From: Microbacterium oleivorans | Lineage (GTDB): Bacteria; Actinomycetota; Actinomycetes; Actinomycetales; Microbacteriaceae | Direction of reading: 5' to 3' | Assembly (NCBI RefSeq): GCF_001691565.1 | Contig: NZ_MAYO01000002.1 | Span: forward strand, 430,449 to 494,448 | DNA length: 64,000 bases | Part shown: positions 26,107 to 34,266 of the stretch, in pieces | How positions within the stretch are numbered: the stretch's first letter is position 1 | Layout of the letters: each line of letters starts with the position of its first letter | Position numbers and translations under genes: made by a program | Notes under the pieces: model-generated | What the model saw: only the letters and a program-made list of their open reading frames with translations | The model's database searches: none | What the model was told of the DNA's origin: nothing

Positions 26107-26182
26107 GGGCCTGTGGCGCAGTTGGTAGCGCGCTTCGTTCGCAATGAAGAGGTCAGGGGTTCGAATCCCCTCAGGTCCACCA
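26107..26182 (+). tRNA. tRNA-Ala (anticodon CGC)
   Basis: A 76-nt cloverleaf with encoded CCA end. The acceptor GGGCCTG pairs with CAGGTCC and includes the G3:U70 pair, the alanine identity element. The D stem is GCGC/GCGC. The anticodon stem CTTCG/TGAAG encloses loop TTCGCAA with anticodon CGC at positions 34-36. The T arm AGGGG-TTCGAAT-CCCCT is standard. It reads GCG codons, which are abundant here. Confidence 0.97.
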
Positions 26183-26185
26183 CCG

Positions 26186-26213
26186 GAAAGACCCCCGCTC
26201 GCGGGGGTCTTTC
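26186..26213 (+). terminator. Terminator of tRNA-Ala
   Basis: A perfect 13-bp stem (GAAAGACCCCCGC with its complement, 2-nt loop) begins 3 nt after the CCA end. The right arm ends in a short T-run (TCTTTC). Confidence 0.9.
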
Positions 26214-26262
26214 GCTGTCAGCGGGGAGTGATCGCCGTTCCGGGCTTCTCAGACTCGCAGCG

Positions 26263-26673
26263 CTACCGGGAGGGTGACTTCGTCCTCGCCATCGATTCCG
26301 CGAGAGAGCCGGCGGCGGCTATCAGACCGAGGGTGATCGAGCCTCCGATGGTGACGGCCGGGACACCCGCCTCCAACGTGATGTAGCCGAGCATCGCGCA
26401 CCCTGCGGCGGCCACGACCGCGGCCGCGGCGGTCCAGACAGTCCGAGCTCCCCATCGCCGGGCGAGCGCGTGCACTTCGCGCGTCAGCAGCCAGACCACG
26501 ACTCCGGCCACCGCGCCGATGCCGGCTCCGACCGGGCCGCCGTAGATCATCAGTCCCCACGGCGTCTCGACCCCAGCGTTGAGACTGGCGACCGCCGTCG
26601 CGGCGAGGCCGATTCCCGCTGCCGCGCCGATCGCGCCGCTGAACGCCATGCGTCGAACGGATCCCCCGGTCAT
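26263..26673 (-). CDS. Four-TM hypothetical membrane protein
   Basis: A 136-residue protein with four predicted TM segments: around residues 10-35 (AFSGAIGAAAGIGLAATAVA), 40-62, 73-95 and 100-122. No motif beyond hydrophobicity is recognised. The ATG at 26673 lies 6 nt after TACGGT on the minus strand, which decides this start over an upstream one that would add an arginine-rich leader. Confidence 0.6.
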   Translation of the reverse strand: MTGGSVRRMAFSGAIGAAAGIGLAATAVASLNAGVETPWGLMIYGGPVGAGIGAVAGVVVWLLTREVHALARRWGARTVWTAAAAVVAAAGCAMLGYITLEAGVPAVTIGGSITLGLIAAAGSLAESMARTKSPSR

Positions 26674-26679
26674 GGCTCT

Positions 26680-26685
26680 ACCGTA
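26680..26685 (-). promoter_or_regulatory. -10 box of the 26263-26673 gene (leaderless)
   Basis: TACGGT on the minus strand, 6 nt before the ATG. Confidence 0.4.
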
Positions 26686-26701
26686 GCGGGCCTCGTGCTT
26701 C

Positions 26702-28264
26702 TCAGCGGGGGAGTGCGACGGCCGTGCGCGCCGCGTCGAGCTCGATCGCCCGACGTTCGGGAGACCAGTCGAGCTCCGTGCCCGCGATGTCCGCCGCCGC
26801 CGACAGGACGTCGTCGCCGGGGTCACCGCGGCGTCCGATGCCGGTGCGGTTCAAGAGCATGTCGGTGAGGTGCACCGCTGCCTCATGGCGCGCCGCGAAG
26901 GCGACGCCCGCGAGCAGTTCGCCGTCGTCTGTCGCGGGTTTCGACAGGACGGCGGACTCGGATGCCACGGCCCGGAGGGCACCGGCATCCGATCCGTACA
27001 GGCGGTCGATCAGGTCGGTCGTCCCCGTGTCGGCGAGGTCGGCGCCGTCGAGGGGGACGTCGGCGGTGCGGCTCGGGGCGGCCGTGCGGCCGATCGAGCG
27101 CGCGAGCGCGGGGACGACCTTCTCGGCGAACGCGCGCGCCGTCGTGTACTTGCCGCCGGTCGCGGTGACGATGCCGGGGATGCCGTCCGTCGCGTGGTCG
27201 ACGAGCTCCGACGCGCGCGACGCGCGGTACGTGTCGGTGCCGCTCGTCTCGGTCAGGGGGCGGAGGCCCCCGTACGCGGCGACGACGTCCGACATCGACA
27301 GCTCCACGGGCAGGCGCCCCGCGGCGTTGATCTCGGCGAGGAAGCGCTCGATGGATTCCCGCGTCAGCCGCCAGTCGGCGACCTCGCCCGTGTACGGCGT
27401 CTCCGTCGGCCCGATGAGGGTCCGCCCGCGCCACGGGGCGAAGCTGAAATGACCGCCCGACGACACCGTCAGCACCATCGTCTCGGTGATCGGCTTGGTG
27501 ATCAGGTAGATACCCTCCGACCGCACCTCGGGGCGGGGGCCGGCGGAAGGCCGCAGCAGCCCCTCGGCGGCCAGCACGTCGTACGCCCAGGGGCCGCTCG
27601 CGTTCACGGTGACGCGTGCGCGGATCTCATGCTGGGCGTCCGTGACCAGATCGGTCACGCGCGCCCCGCGCACGCGGCCCGCGGCGGACATCAGCCCGTC
27701 GGCCCGGACGTAGTTCGCCACCCGAGCGCCGTGGGCGACGGCCGACCGCACGAACGCGAACGTCAGCCGCTCGGGTGAGAGCATCATCGCGTCGTGGAAG
27801 AGGATGCCGCGCTCGAGATTGCCGAGTCCGCGCAGCCGCAGCTCCTCGCGGCTGAGGCTCCGATGGCGCGGGATGCGATGGCTCGCCGGCACGCGGTTGC
27901 GGTCGAAGGACAGCAGGTCATAGGCCGTGAGGCCGACATGCTCGATGAGGCCCGGATCGGGCAGCACCATCGCGATGGGGGAGACCAGTCCCGGAGCTAC
28001 GCGCGAGAGGGTGCGGCGTTCGGCGAGCGACTCGCGGACGAGTCCCACCTCGAGGTTCTTCAGGTAGCGGAGACCGCCGTGGATGAGCTTCCCGGTCGCG
28101 GCCGAGGTCGCCGCACCGAAGTCGCCCTTCTCGACGAGCGCGACCGACAATCCGCGGCTCGCCGCCTCGTAGGCGATCGCCGCACCCGTGATCCCGCCTC
28201 CGACGACGAGGACGTCAACCGTCTCACCCGCGACGGGAACGGACCGGCGCACCGTCGTCGTCAT
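26702..28264 (-). CDS. GlpD/EryB-like FAD-dependent polyol-phosphate dehydrogenase
   Basis: A 520-residue flavoprotein of the glycerol-3-phosphate dehydrogenase family. The FAD loop is VVGGGITGAAIAYEAASRGL (20-39), with VALVEKGDF and KLIHGGLRYL following and a C-terminal helical DAO-C domain. After the EKGDF segment, classical GlpD reads close to SGTSSRSS; here it is AATSAATG. This suggests altered phosphate or substrate contacts. It is the third gene of an aldolase-kinase-dehydrogenase operon, overlapping the kinase gene by ATGA. It could be ordinary membrane-linked G3P dehydrogenase, but the neighbours suggest it oxidises a polyol phosphate made by the kinase, giving the aldolase its ketose-phosphate substrate. 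Electrons would go to quinone. Confidence 0.85.
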   Translation of the reverse strand: MTTTVRRSVPVAGETVDVLVVGGGITGAAIAYEAASRGLSVALVEKGDFGAATSAATGKLIHGGLRYLKNLEVGLVRESLAERRTLSRVAPGLVSPIAMVLPDPGLIEHVGLTAYDLLSFDRNRVPASHRIPRHRSLSREELRLRGLGNLERGILFHDAMMLSPERLTFAFVRSAVAHGARVANYVRADGLMSAAGRVRGARVTDLVTDAQHEIRARVTVNASGPWAYDVLAAEGLLRPSAGPRPEVRSEGIYLITKPITETMVLTVSSGGHFSFAPWRGRTLIGPTETPYTGEVADWRLTRESIERFLAEINAAGRLPVELSMSDVVAAYGGLRPLTETSGTDTYRASRASELVDHATDGIPGIVTATGGKYTTARAFAEKVVPALARSIGRTAAPSRTADVPLDGADLADTGTTDLIDRLYGSDAGALRAVASESAVLSKPATDDGELLAGVAFAARHEAAVHLTDMLLNRTGIGRRGDPGDDVLSAAADIAGTELDWSPERRAIELDAARTAVALPR

Positions 28265-29073
28265 CGGGTGATCACCGACCGGATGCCGCGCAGCAGGCGC
28301 TCGCGCTCGCTGGGGATGTCGAGCATCCCGAGCCGCAGCACGCGCGCCGCCGTCCCCCACTGGTCGAGTCGCGCCGTCGTCATGCCCGTCACCCGCAGAT
28401 ACTCCGTCAGATACATCCGCCCCATCGCCCCGCGCGCCGCCCCGTAGACGAGCAGCTGCGCCCTCGACGCGCCCGGGAACAGTTCGGCCTCGGTGAACAG
28501 CAGGCGTGTCATCGCCACATCGGCCGCCGGATCGCCGCATGCCGTGGACTGCCAGTCGATCGTCGCGATACCGCCGCCGTGACGGAACACGTTCATCGGG
28601 TGGAAGTCGAGGTGCAGCACGCTGTCACCGTCGGGGAGCGACGCGAGGTGGTCGAGCAGCGCTCCGCGCTCGCGCGCGGTGAGCGCAGCGAACGGTGCGG
28701 TCCCGACGAGGTCCGCGGCGACGTCCCGAACGTCGGGAAAGCGGTCGCTCGGCACGCGATGGACGCGTGCATGTTCCTGCGCCAGCGCGCGGGCGACGCG
28801 CCCCATCCGCAGCGGGTTCCGCTCGGCGACGGTGGTCAGGGCGACCCCCTCGATGCGGTCGAAGACGACGGCGCGGCGGCCGTCGGCATCCGTCCGCCCG
28901 TGACACCGGATCGGGGTGAGGCCCAGATCGAACGCGGCGGTGGCGTCCTCGACCTCGCGGTCGATCGCTTCGTCGGGCCAGTCGTCGTGGAAGATCTTCA
29001 CCACGGTGGCCGTCGTCAGGGCGTGGACGTCGGCGGATCGCCCGTGCGCGACGAGTTCACCGACCCCACTCAT
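28261..29073 (-). CDS. APH-fold small-molecule kinase
   Basis: A 270-residue phosphotransferase of the aminoglycoside phosphotransferase/choline kinase fold. It has an N-lobe Lys (VVKIF, residue 26), the catalytic loop LHLDFHPMNV (Asp156, Asn161) and the metal-binding IDWQS (Asp173). It is short for an antibiotic kinase and lies between an aldolase and a GlpD-like dehydrogenase, with ATGA overlaps on both sides. A catabolic small-molecule kinase (as methylthioribose kinase has this fold) is therefore more likely than a resistance enzyme. Substrate unknown. The ATG at 29073 is fixed by the overlap with the aldolase stop. Confidence 0.8.
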   Translation of the reverse strand: MSGVGELVAHGRSADVHALTTATVVKIFHDDWPDEAIDREVEDATAAFDLGLTPIRCHGRTDADGRRAVVFDRIEGVALTTVAERNPLRMGRVARALAQEHARVHRVPSDRFPDVRDVAADLVGTAPFAALTARERGALLDHLASLPDGDSVLHLDFHPMNVFRHGGGIATIDWQSTACGDPAADVAMTRLLFTEAELFPGASRAQLLVYGAARGAMGRMYLTEYLRVTGMTTARLDQWGTAARVLRLGMLDIPSERERLLRGIRSVITR

Positions 29074-29744
29074 GCCGGGACCGGCTTCGTCGTTCCGTAC
29101 CCGAGGCGCATCGCGTGCGCGACGACCTCCTGCTGCTGCCCGGCGTCGAGCGCGCGCGGCGTGCCGACGGTCGCGGCGCGCAGGTACAGCTCGGCGAGCC
29201 ACTCGACCAGCAGTGCGTGCTCGACGGCTGTCTGCAGGTCCGGCCCGAGCGCCACCGTGCCGTGATTGGCCATGAGCGCGGCGAGTCGGCCCTCGAGCGC
29301 CGCGCCGACGGCGGCCGCGAGCTCGGGCGTTCCGAACGCGTGGAACGGGGCGACGCGAAGCGATCCGCCCAGCACGAGCTGCTGGTAGTGGACGACGGGC
29401 AGCTCGTCGAGGACGAGGGAGAGCGCCGTCGCGTTCGGTGCGTGCGTGTGGACGACCGCCGACACCTTCTCGGCCGGCGCGGAGCGCAGGACCCCGAGGT
29501 GCAGGGCGAGCTCGGACGTCGGAGCGAGATCGCCCTCGATCGCGGTGCCGTCGAGGTCGACGACGGTCACGTCGTCGACGGTCGCCTCGCCGAGGACGAC
29601 GCCGGTGGCCGTGACGGCGACGACATCGCCTGCGCGGACACTGACGTTGCCGGCGGTGCCGATGAGCAGGCCGTGACCGGCGAGGGTGCGGGATGCCGCG
29701 GCCACAGACGCGCGGAGATCGTGATGGTGCGACGTCGTCGTCAT
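29070..29744 (-). CDS. Class II aldolase (fuculose-phosphate aldolase/adducin family)
   Basis: A 224-residue Zn-dependent aldolase. The phosphate loop GTAGNVSVR (29-37), the catalytic Glu78 (PTSELALH) and the zinc ligands His99, His101 (VHTHAPN) and His161 (ANHGTVALG) are all present. They match the L-fuculose-1-phosphate aldolase pattern. Such enzymes split a ketose or methylthio-ketose phosphate into dihydroxyacetone phosphate and an aldehyde. It is the first gene of the aldolase-kinase-GlpD-like operon, preceded by a recognisable promoter, with a divergent TetR regulator 46 bp away. The product aldehyde cannot be named. Confidence 0.88.
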   Translation of the reverse strand: MTTTSHHHDLRASVAAASRTLAGHGLLIGTAGNVSVRAGDVVAVTATGVVLGEATVDDVTVVDLDGTAIEGDLAPTSELALHLGVLRSAPAEKVSAVVHTHAPNATALSLVLDELPVVHYQQLVLGGSLRVAPFHAFGTPELAAAVGAALEGRLAALMANHGTVALGPDLQTAVEHALLVEWLAELYLRAATVGTPRALDAGQQQEVVAHAMRLGYGTTKPVPA

Positions 29745-29751
29745 GCTGCTA

Positions 29752-29780
29752 ACGTTGCCGCCACCCCTAACCAAAGTCAA
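29752..29780 (-). promoter_or_regulatory. Promoter of aldolase operon
   Basis: On the minus strand TTGACT (29775-29780), a 17-bp spacer and CAACGT (29752-29757) end 7 nt before the aldolase ATG, giving a leaderless mRNA. The stretch also contains CAAA and TTTG arms around the -35, a possible site for the adjacent TetR protein. Confidence 0.6.
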
Positions 29781-29790
29781 GTTTGATTTC

Positions 29791-30426
29791 ATGGACACGG
29801 ACGACACTTCACAGGACTGGACCGCCCTCGGTCTGCGCCGGACGCCGACGCAGCAGCGATCGCGGCAGAAGCTCGCACTGGCGATCGCCGCCGCCGAGGA
29901 CCTCGTCGTCCGCGAGGGCGTCGACGTCATCACGTTGCCGCGTGTGGCGGCCGAGGCGGGGGTCAGCGTGGGCGCGCTGTACCAGTACCTGCCCGACCGC
30001 GAGGCGATCCTCTCGGCCATCGTCGCGCGCTATCACGACCGACTCGAGCGGTTGCTCGACGACGCGATCGAGCGTCTGCGCACCGACCCGCGCAGCGAGG
30101 ACCCCGTCGGCAGCGTGCTCCGTGCCGTCGCCGCCGTCTACCAGGACGAGCAGTCCGCCAGGTCGCTCGGCACGGTCGCGATCTCGGCGGAGGCGGATGC
30201 CGCGCGCCGCCGCCACAAGCGCGCGATGGCGGACCGGGTGCACACATTGCTGCGCGAGGCGGGCGTGCTCGAGGGCGTCGACGACGAGCGGGCGGCGGCC
30301 GTCGCCCGCGTCGCGTTCGCGTCGGCCGACGCCGTCCTGCACGACGCCTTCGCCGCGCCCGAGCCGGAGCGGGCCGTGCTGCTCACCGAGCTCGAACGCG
30401 CGCTCCGTGCCTCGCTGGGTGCGTGA
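29791..30426 (+). CDS. TetR-family regulator of the aldolase operon
   Basis: A 211-residue TetR regulator. The HTH is residues about 22-68 (RSRQKLALAIAAAEDLVVREG, then VSVGALYQYLPDREAILSAI). The rest is the ligand-binding helical domain. It is divergent from the aldolase-kinase-dehydrogenase operon with only 46 bp between start codons, so it almost certainly controls that operon, its own gene, or both. The ATG at 29791 fits the charged N-terminus; a start at 29743 would run through the promoter. Confidence 0.88.
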   Translation: MDTDDTSQDWTALGLRRTPTQQRSRQKLALAIAAAEDLVVREGVDVITLPRVAAEAGVSVGALYQYLPDREAILSAIVARYHDRLERLLDDAIERLRTDPRSEDPVGSVLRAVAAVYQDEQSARSLGTVAISAEADAARRRHKRAMADRVHTLLREAGVLEGVDDERAAAVARVAFASADAVLHDAFAAPEPERAVLLTELERALRASLGA

Positions 30427-30446
30427 CGCGCCGGGGGCACGAGGTC

Positions 30447-31604
30447 TCAGCGCGCGGTCCGTCGCCACGCGGGGACGGCGGCGGCCAGCAGGAGGGCGGG
30501 GAGGAGGAACGCGAGCCCCGACCCCGTGACGTCGGTGAGCACCCCGACCCCGACCGCGCCGATGACGGCGCCCGCGTAGTTGAAGAGATTGACCCGAGCG
30601 ATCACCTCGTCGCTGCGCGCGGGGTCGATCGATCCGGCGAGTCCGAAGGCGATGGGAACCAGGGCGCCGACGGCGAGGCCGCTCACCGCGAACGCGCCGA
30701 TCGTGACGACGGGAGAGGGGACCGCCGCGACGATGAGCGCACCGGCGACCCCGAGGACGAGACCGACCGCGAGGAGCCTCGCCCGGCCGATGCGGCGGAC
30801 GACGGCATCCGTCATCATCCGCGCGACGAGCACGCCGCCCTGGTACGCAGCCAGACCGACGGGAGCGAGCGCGACGGCCGCGCCGATCGATTCGAGATGG
30901 ATCGCGCCCCATGAGCTCACCGCCGAGTCGACCGTGTACGCGGCGAGGATCACCAGCCCGACGACGGTGATCGCGCGCCCGTCCAGGCGTGGTCCCCGCG
31001 TTCCGCTCCGTTCGGGGCCCCGCGCCGCCCGCTCGCGACTGAGCAGACGCGCACCGCTCAGGACGAATACGACCTGCACGGCGGCGGCGGCCACGAGCGC
31101 GGCGAACGCGGGGGCCCCGGACGCGAGGATCCCCGCCATGCCGAGTGCGCCGACGATCGACCCGGCCGTCAGCGTCGCGAAGAAGCGCCCGAGGAGCGGC
31201 GTGGGCCGGCCGCGCTGGGCGAGGACGCCCTGCATGTTCGAGGACGCGTCGATCAGCCCCAACCCCAGGCCGTAAACCAGGACGGATGCCGCGAGCATCG
31301 CGACCGCCGGCGAGAACGCCGTGGCGACGAGTCCCGCCGCCTGCAGCGACAGGCCCGCGATCACGCCGTGTCGGCTGCTCGCCCGGCGTGCGATGGCATC
31401 GGCAGCGAGCGACCCGAGCGCCGCCGTGACGCAGACCCCGAGCAGGATCGCGGCGATCCCGGTCGAGTCGAGCCCCGTGCGCTCCTGGAAGGCGGGGAGC
31501 GCCGTGACGATGACGGCGTAGCCGAGTCCCTGGAGGCCGTACACGGCCGCGGTCGCGACGACGGTGCGTGTCGGCGCCGCGGGTGGTGCCGTCGTGCCGG
31601 TCAC
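30447..31604 (-). CDS. MFS transporter
   Basis: A 385-residue, 12-TM major facilitator protein. It has the split typical of sugar/drug exporters: six TMs, a charged loop (LLSRERAARGPERSGTRG, around residue 190) and six more. GLGLGLIDASSNMQGVLAQRG in the first half resembles FucP/YbjJ-like carriers. It starts at a GTG one base after the aminotransferase stop and is the last gene of the SDR-TetR-unknown-aminotransferase-MFS operon. It likely exports a product or imports the substrate of that pathway. Confidence 0.88.
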   Translation of the reverse strand: MTGTTAPPAAPTRTVVATAAVYGLQGLGYAVIVTALPAFQERTGLDSTGIAAILLGVCVTAALGSLAADAIARRASSRHGVIAGLSLQAAGLVATAFSPAVAMLAASVLVYGLGLGLIDASSNMQGVLAQRGRPTPLLGRFFATLTAGSIVGALGMAGILASGAPAFAALVAAAAVQVVFVLSGARLLSRERAARGPERSGTRGPRLDGRAITVVGLVILAAYTVDSAVSSWGAIHLESIGAAVALAPVGLAAYQGGVLVARMMTDAVVRRIGRARLLAVGLVLGVAGALIVAAVPSPVVTIGAFAVSGLAVGALVPIAFGLAGSIDPARSDEVIARVNLFNYAGAVIGAVGVGVLTDVTGSGLAFLLPALLLAAAVPAWRRTAR

Positions 31605-31605
31605 C

Positions 31606-32871
31606 TCACACCGCCGCGGGATGGTGCGTCCGGAGGGCCGCGAAGGCCTCCGCGGCGATCGCGACCGTGCGGTCGACGTCGGCTTCGGTGACCGCGGCGT
31701 TGAGGAAGTGATTGTGGTGGGAGGTCAGGTAGGCGCCGCGACGGACGCACTCGGCGATCCAGTCCTGGTGCAGCATGAGCGAGTCCGCCGGGTCCACCAC
31801 CCGCAGGTAGAAGAGGGCGGGAGCCCCCGAGGCGATGAGCTCGTAGCCCGCGTCCGACGCGACCTCGGCGAGGCCGTCGGTCAGCCGTCGCCCGAGCCGG
31901 TCGAACACGGCGGGAGCGTCGAGCTCGCGGAGCTTCTTCTGCGTCGCGATCCCGGCGGCGAACGGCACGGCACTCATCCAGTAACTGCCCGTGTACGTGA
32001 TCGAGCTCACCGCCTCCTTGAGCGACTCGCGTCCGAGCAGGGCCGACACGTTGTATCCGTTCGCGAGCGCCTTGCAGAAGCAGATGAGGTCGGCCTCGAA
32101 GCCGAAGTAGTGGTCGCTGCCGGCGAGGTCGAGGCGGAAGCCTGCGCGCACGTCGTCGATGATGAGGACGACGCCGTGCTCGTCGCACAGCTTCCGCACC
32201 GCCTGCCAGTACCCCTCGGCGGGCAGCTGGTTGTCGACGAAGTTGCCGTGCATGTAGGGCGTCGAGATGAGAGCGGCGACCTGACCGCGGTTCTCGGACA
32301 GCAGGGTGCGGAGCGCGTCGAGATCGTTCCACGGCACGTAGAGGTTGTTCGCGACGTCCTCCTCGAGGACGCCCGGGTAGTCGAGCTTCTGCGTCCACGG
32401 CGCGACCCCGTGGTAGAACCCCTTCACGAAGATCACCTTCTTGCGCAGCGTCGCGGCGCGGGCGGTCATGATCGCGAGCGTCGTCGTGTCGCCGCCGTTC
32501 TTGGCGAACATCGCCCAGTCGGCACTGGCGACCTGGTCGACCAGCAACTCGGCGAAGTCGATCATGACGGTGGAGGGCAGGGAGACCACGTCCTCCTTCT
32601 TCGCCTGCGCTTCGGCGGCGGCGACGACGTCGGGGTCGTTGTAGCCGAGGACGTTCGGCCCGTAGGCGCACATCCAGTCGATGAACGCGTTGCCGTCAAG
32701 GTCCCAGAACCGCGTGCCCTCGGCGCGCGTCGCGAACTTCGGGAAGCCCTCGTTCGGCAGGTGCAGTCCCTCGGTGGGGCCGAGGTGGCCCGGGATGCCG
32801 CCGGGGATCACCCGCTGGGCGCGGCGGAAGGCGGCGAGGCTCTTGTCGAAGGTGTACACGGGGAAGCTCAC
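31606..32871 (-). CDS. Class III PLP aminotransferase, GSA-aminomutase-like
   Basis: A 421-residue fold type I PLP enzyme close to glutamate-1-semialdehyde aminomutase. Substrate-side GPNVLGYNDPDV, the phosphate-binding KNGGDTTTLAIMTAR, the PLP-ring Asp in LIIDDVRAGFR and the Schiff-base Lys in FCKALANGYNVSALLG are all seen. It is unlikely to be hemL: its operon carries an SDR, a TetR, an unknown protein and an MFS carrier and no tetrapyrrole gene. A transaminase or aminomutase on a small keto or amino acid is the better reading. It starts with GTG overlapping the upstream stop (GTGA). Confidence 0.87.
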   Translation of the reverse strand: MSFPVYTFDKSLAAFRRAQRVIPGGIPGHLGPTEGLHLPNEGFPKFATRAEGTRFWDLDGNAFIDWMCAYGPNVLGYNDPDVVAAAEAQAKKEDVVSLPSTVMIDFAELLVDQVASADWAMFAKNGGDTTTLAIMTARAATLRKKVIFVKGFYHGVAPWTQKLDYPGVLEEDVANNLYVPWNDLDALRTLLSENRGQVAALISTPYMHGNFVDNQLPAEGYWQAVRKLCDEHGVVLIIDDVRAGFRLDLAGSDHYFGFEADLICFCKALANGYNVSALLGRESLKEAVSSITYTGSYWMSAVPFAAGIATQKKLRELDAPAVFDRLGRRLTDGLAEVASDAGYELIASGAPALFYLRVVDPADSLMLHQDWIAECVRRGAYLTSHHNHFLNAAVTEADVDRTVAIAAEAFAALRTHHPAAV

Positions 32872-33647
32872 TTTCCGAGGTAGTGGCCGACGCGGTCGAG
32901 GATGCGGCTCGTGTTGTCGACGAGGGGGATGTAGCCGCGGATGGCGATGCGTCCGTCGCCGACGCAGGCAAGGGCGCTCTCGCGACCGGCCAGGACGTCG
33001 CCGGCGGTCTGCAGATCGGCGAACCGGAAGACGGCTCGGGGGGCGGCATCCGTCACCGGAACGCGCGAGAGCCGGTGCTCCCGCACCCGCAGGCGGTGGC
33101 GGAGCGCGTCGCCGACGGCGATGTCGAGGTCGCCGTCGCTCATCTGGTCTGCACTGAAGCGCCCGGAGCGGTCGCGGTTCGCGACGATCGCGATCGCCCC
33201 GACGGCGACCTCGAGGAGCAGGACGCGGTGCGCATCGGTGAACGCGGGATCGGCGAGATCCGTGTCGGTCGGGCGCAGGTGGCGACCCAGCAGGTCGCTG
33301 ACCGGGGTGAACACCTGCGTCAGGAAGCGGATGCCGGCCGGTCCCGCGATCGGCAGCGGCGACCCCGAGCCGGCCAGTACGGCGTTCAGATGCGCGGGGG
33401 AGCGGAAGACGAGCGTCGCCCGCGTCATCCCGCCGGGATCGCCGTCCGCGGGTCGGATCCCGTCCCGCGCGAACACGAGGCTCATCGTCCCGCCGCCCAC
33501 CACCCGTGCGGTCAGCCGCACCGGCTGAGCCAGTCCGGCGAGCAGTCTCGACGCGTCGGGCGCGACCTCAGACAGCTTCGGCAGCGCGCCGAGGACGGCG
33601 TGCAGGTTCACGGCAGCGAGGACGCGGTCATCGATCTCCGTCAGCAC
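32868..33647 (-). CDS. Unknown protein, possibly SCP2-like double domain
   Basis: A 259-residue soluble protein that I do not recognise with certainty. The pattern TRATLVFRSPAHLNAVLAGS in the first half, and RAVFRFADLQTAGDVLAGRE, then CVGDGRIAIRGYIPLVDNTS in the second half, looks like two related SCP2-type lipid-binding modules. The GTG at 33647 has AAGGGAG five to seven bases upstream. It overlaps the TetR gene upstream by 20 bp and the aminotransferase downstream by GTGA. It therefore must be made together with the aminotransferase and may bind its substrate or partner with it. Confidence 0.6.
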   Translation of the reverse strand: MLTEIDDRVLAAVNLHAVLGALPKLSEVAPDASRLLAGLAQPVRLTARVVGGGTMSLVFARDGIRPADGDPGGMTRATLVFRSPAHLNAVLAGSGSPLPIAGPAGIRFLTQVFTPVSDLLGRHLRPTDTDLADPAFTDAHRVLLLEVAVGAIAIVANRDRSGRFSADQMSDGDLDIAVGDALRHRLRVREHRLSRVPVTDAAPRAVFRFADLQTAGDVLAGRESALACVGDGRIAIRGYIPLVDNTSRILDRVGHYLGK

Positions 33648-34266
33648 GGGGACTCCCTTCGGTCGAGGCCCCGAGCGGGGCGGATGCCGCGGCCAGGGCG
33701 GCGGCGGCGAACGATGCCGTGCGACGCGCGGCATCCGAATCCCCGTCGGCGAGCCACGTCGTCGTGATGCCGTCCACGACGACGACGAGGTGGCGTGCCA
33801 GATCGGCGAGGGGCTCCGTCCAGCGGTTCCCGGTGATCTCGGCGGCATACGACAGGACCTGCGCGGCCGTGTCGTAGTACGTCTGCCACTGCGCGCGCAT
33901 CTGGCCCTGCGGGTCGCGCCGGCGGGCCACGAGGGCGAGCTCCAGGAGTGCGATCTCATCGGCGGGGTCGTGCTCGAGCATGTCGATGTAGCCCTCGAGG
34001 CCCGAGCGGATCGCGGCGGTGAGCGACGTCGGATCGATCGCGCGGGACTCCGCGGCGAACCGCTCCTCTGCGATGACGGCGTCGATGACGGCCGTCATGA
34101 GCTCGTCCTGCGTCCCGAAGATGTAGGTGAAAGCGCCGAGGGGCATGCCGGCCTCGGCGGTGACCGCGCGGGTGGTCGCCGCGGCCACGCCCCGCTGGGC
34201 GATCACGCGGATCGCGGCGGCGACGAGCTCGTCCCGTCGTTCCTCGGGCGGCATCCGGCGCATCAT
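33628..34266 (-). CDS. TetR/AcrR-family regulator (operon autoregulator)
   Basis: A 212-residue TetR protein. The HTH is residues about 10-58 (RDELVAAAIRVIAQRG, then ATTRAVTAEAGMPLGAFTYIF), followed by a helical effector domain. The ATG at 34266 overlaps the SDR stop as ATGA and has GGAGGTGC upstream. As the second gene of the operon it probably represses the operon through the palindrome at 35053-35068. Confidence 0.88.
   Translation of the reverse strand: MMRRMPPEERRDELVAAAIRVIAQRGVAAATTRAVTAEAGMPLGAFTYIFGTQDELMTAVIDAVIAEERFAAESRAIDPTSLTAAIRSGLEGYIDMLEHDPADEIALLELALVARRRDPQGQMRAQWQTYYDTAAQVLSYAAEITGNRWTEPLADLARHLVVVVDGITTTWLADGDSDAARRTASFAAAALAAASAPLGASTEGSPRADGDR

Noticed and set aside
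28261..29073. Aminoglycoside resistance phosphotransferase
   Set aside because: Only the generic APH fold is visible, and the gene is locked between catabolic aldolase and dehydrogenase genes.
31606..32871. hemL (glutamate-1-semialdehyde aminomutase)
   Set aside because: The family match is real, but the operon has no tetrapyrrole genes and includes a dedicated carrier, SDR and TetR regulator.
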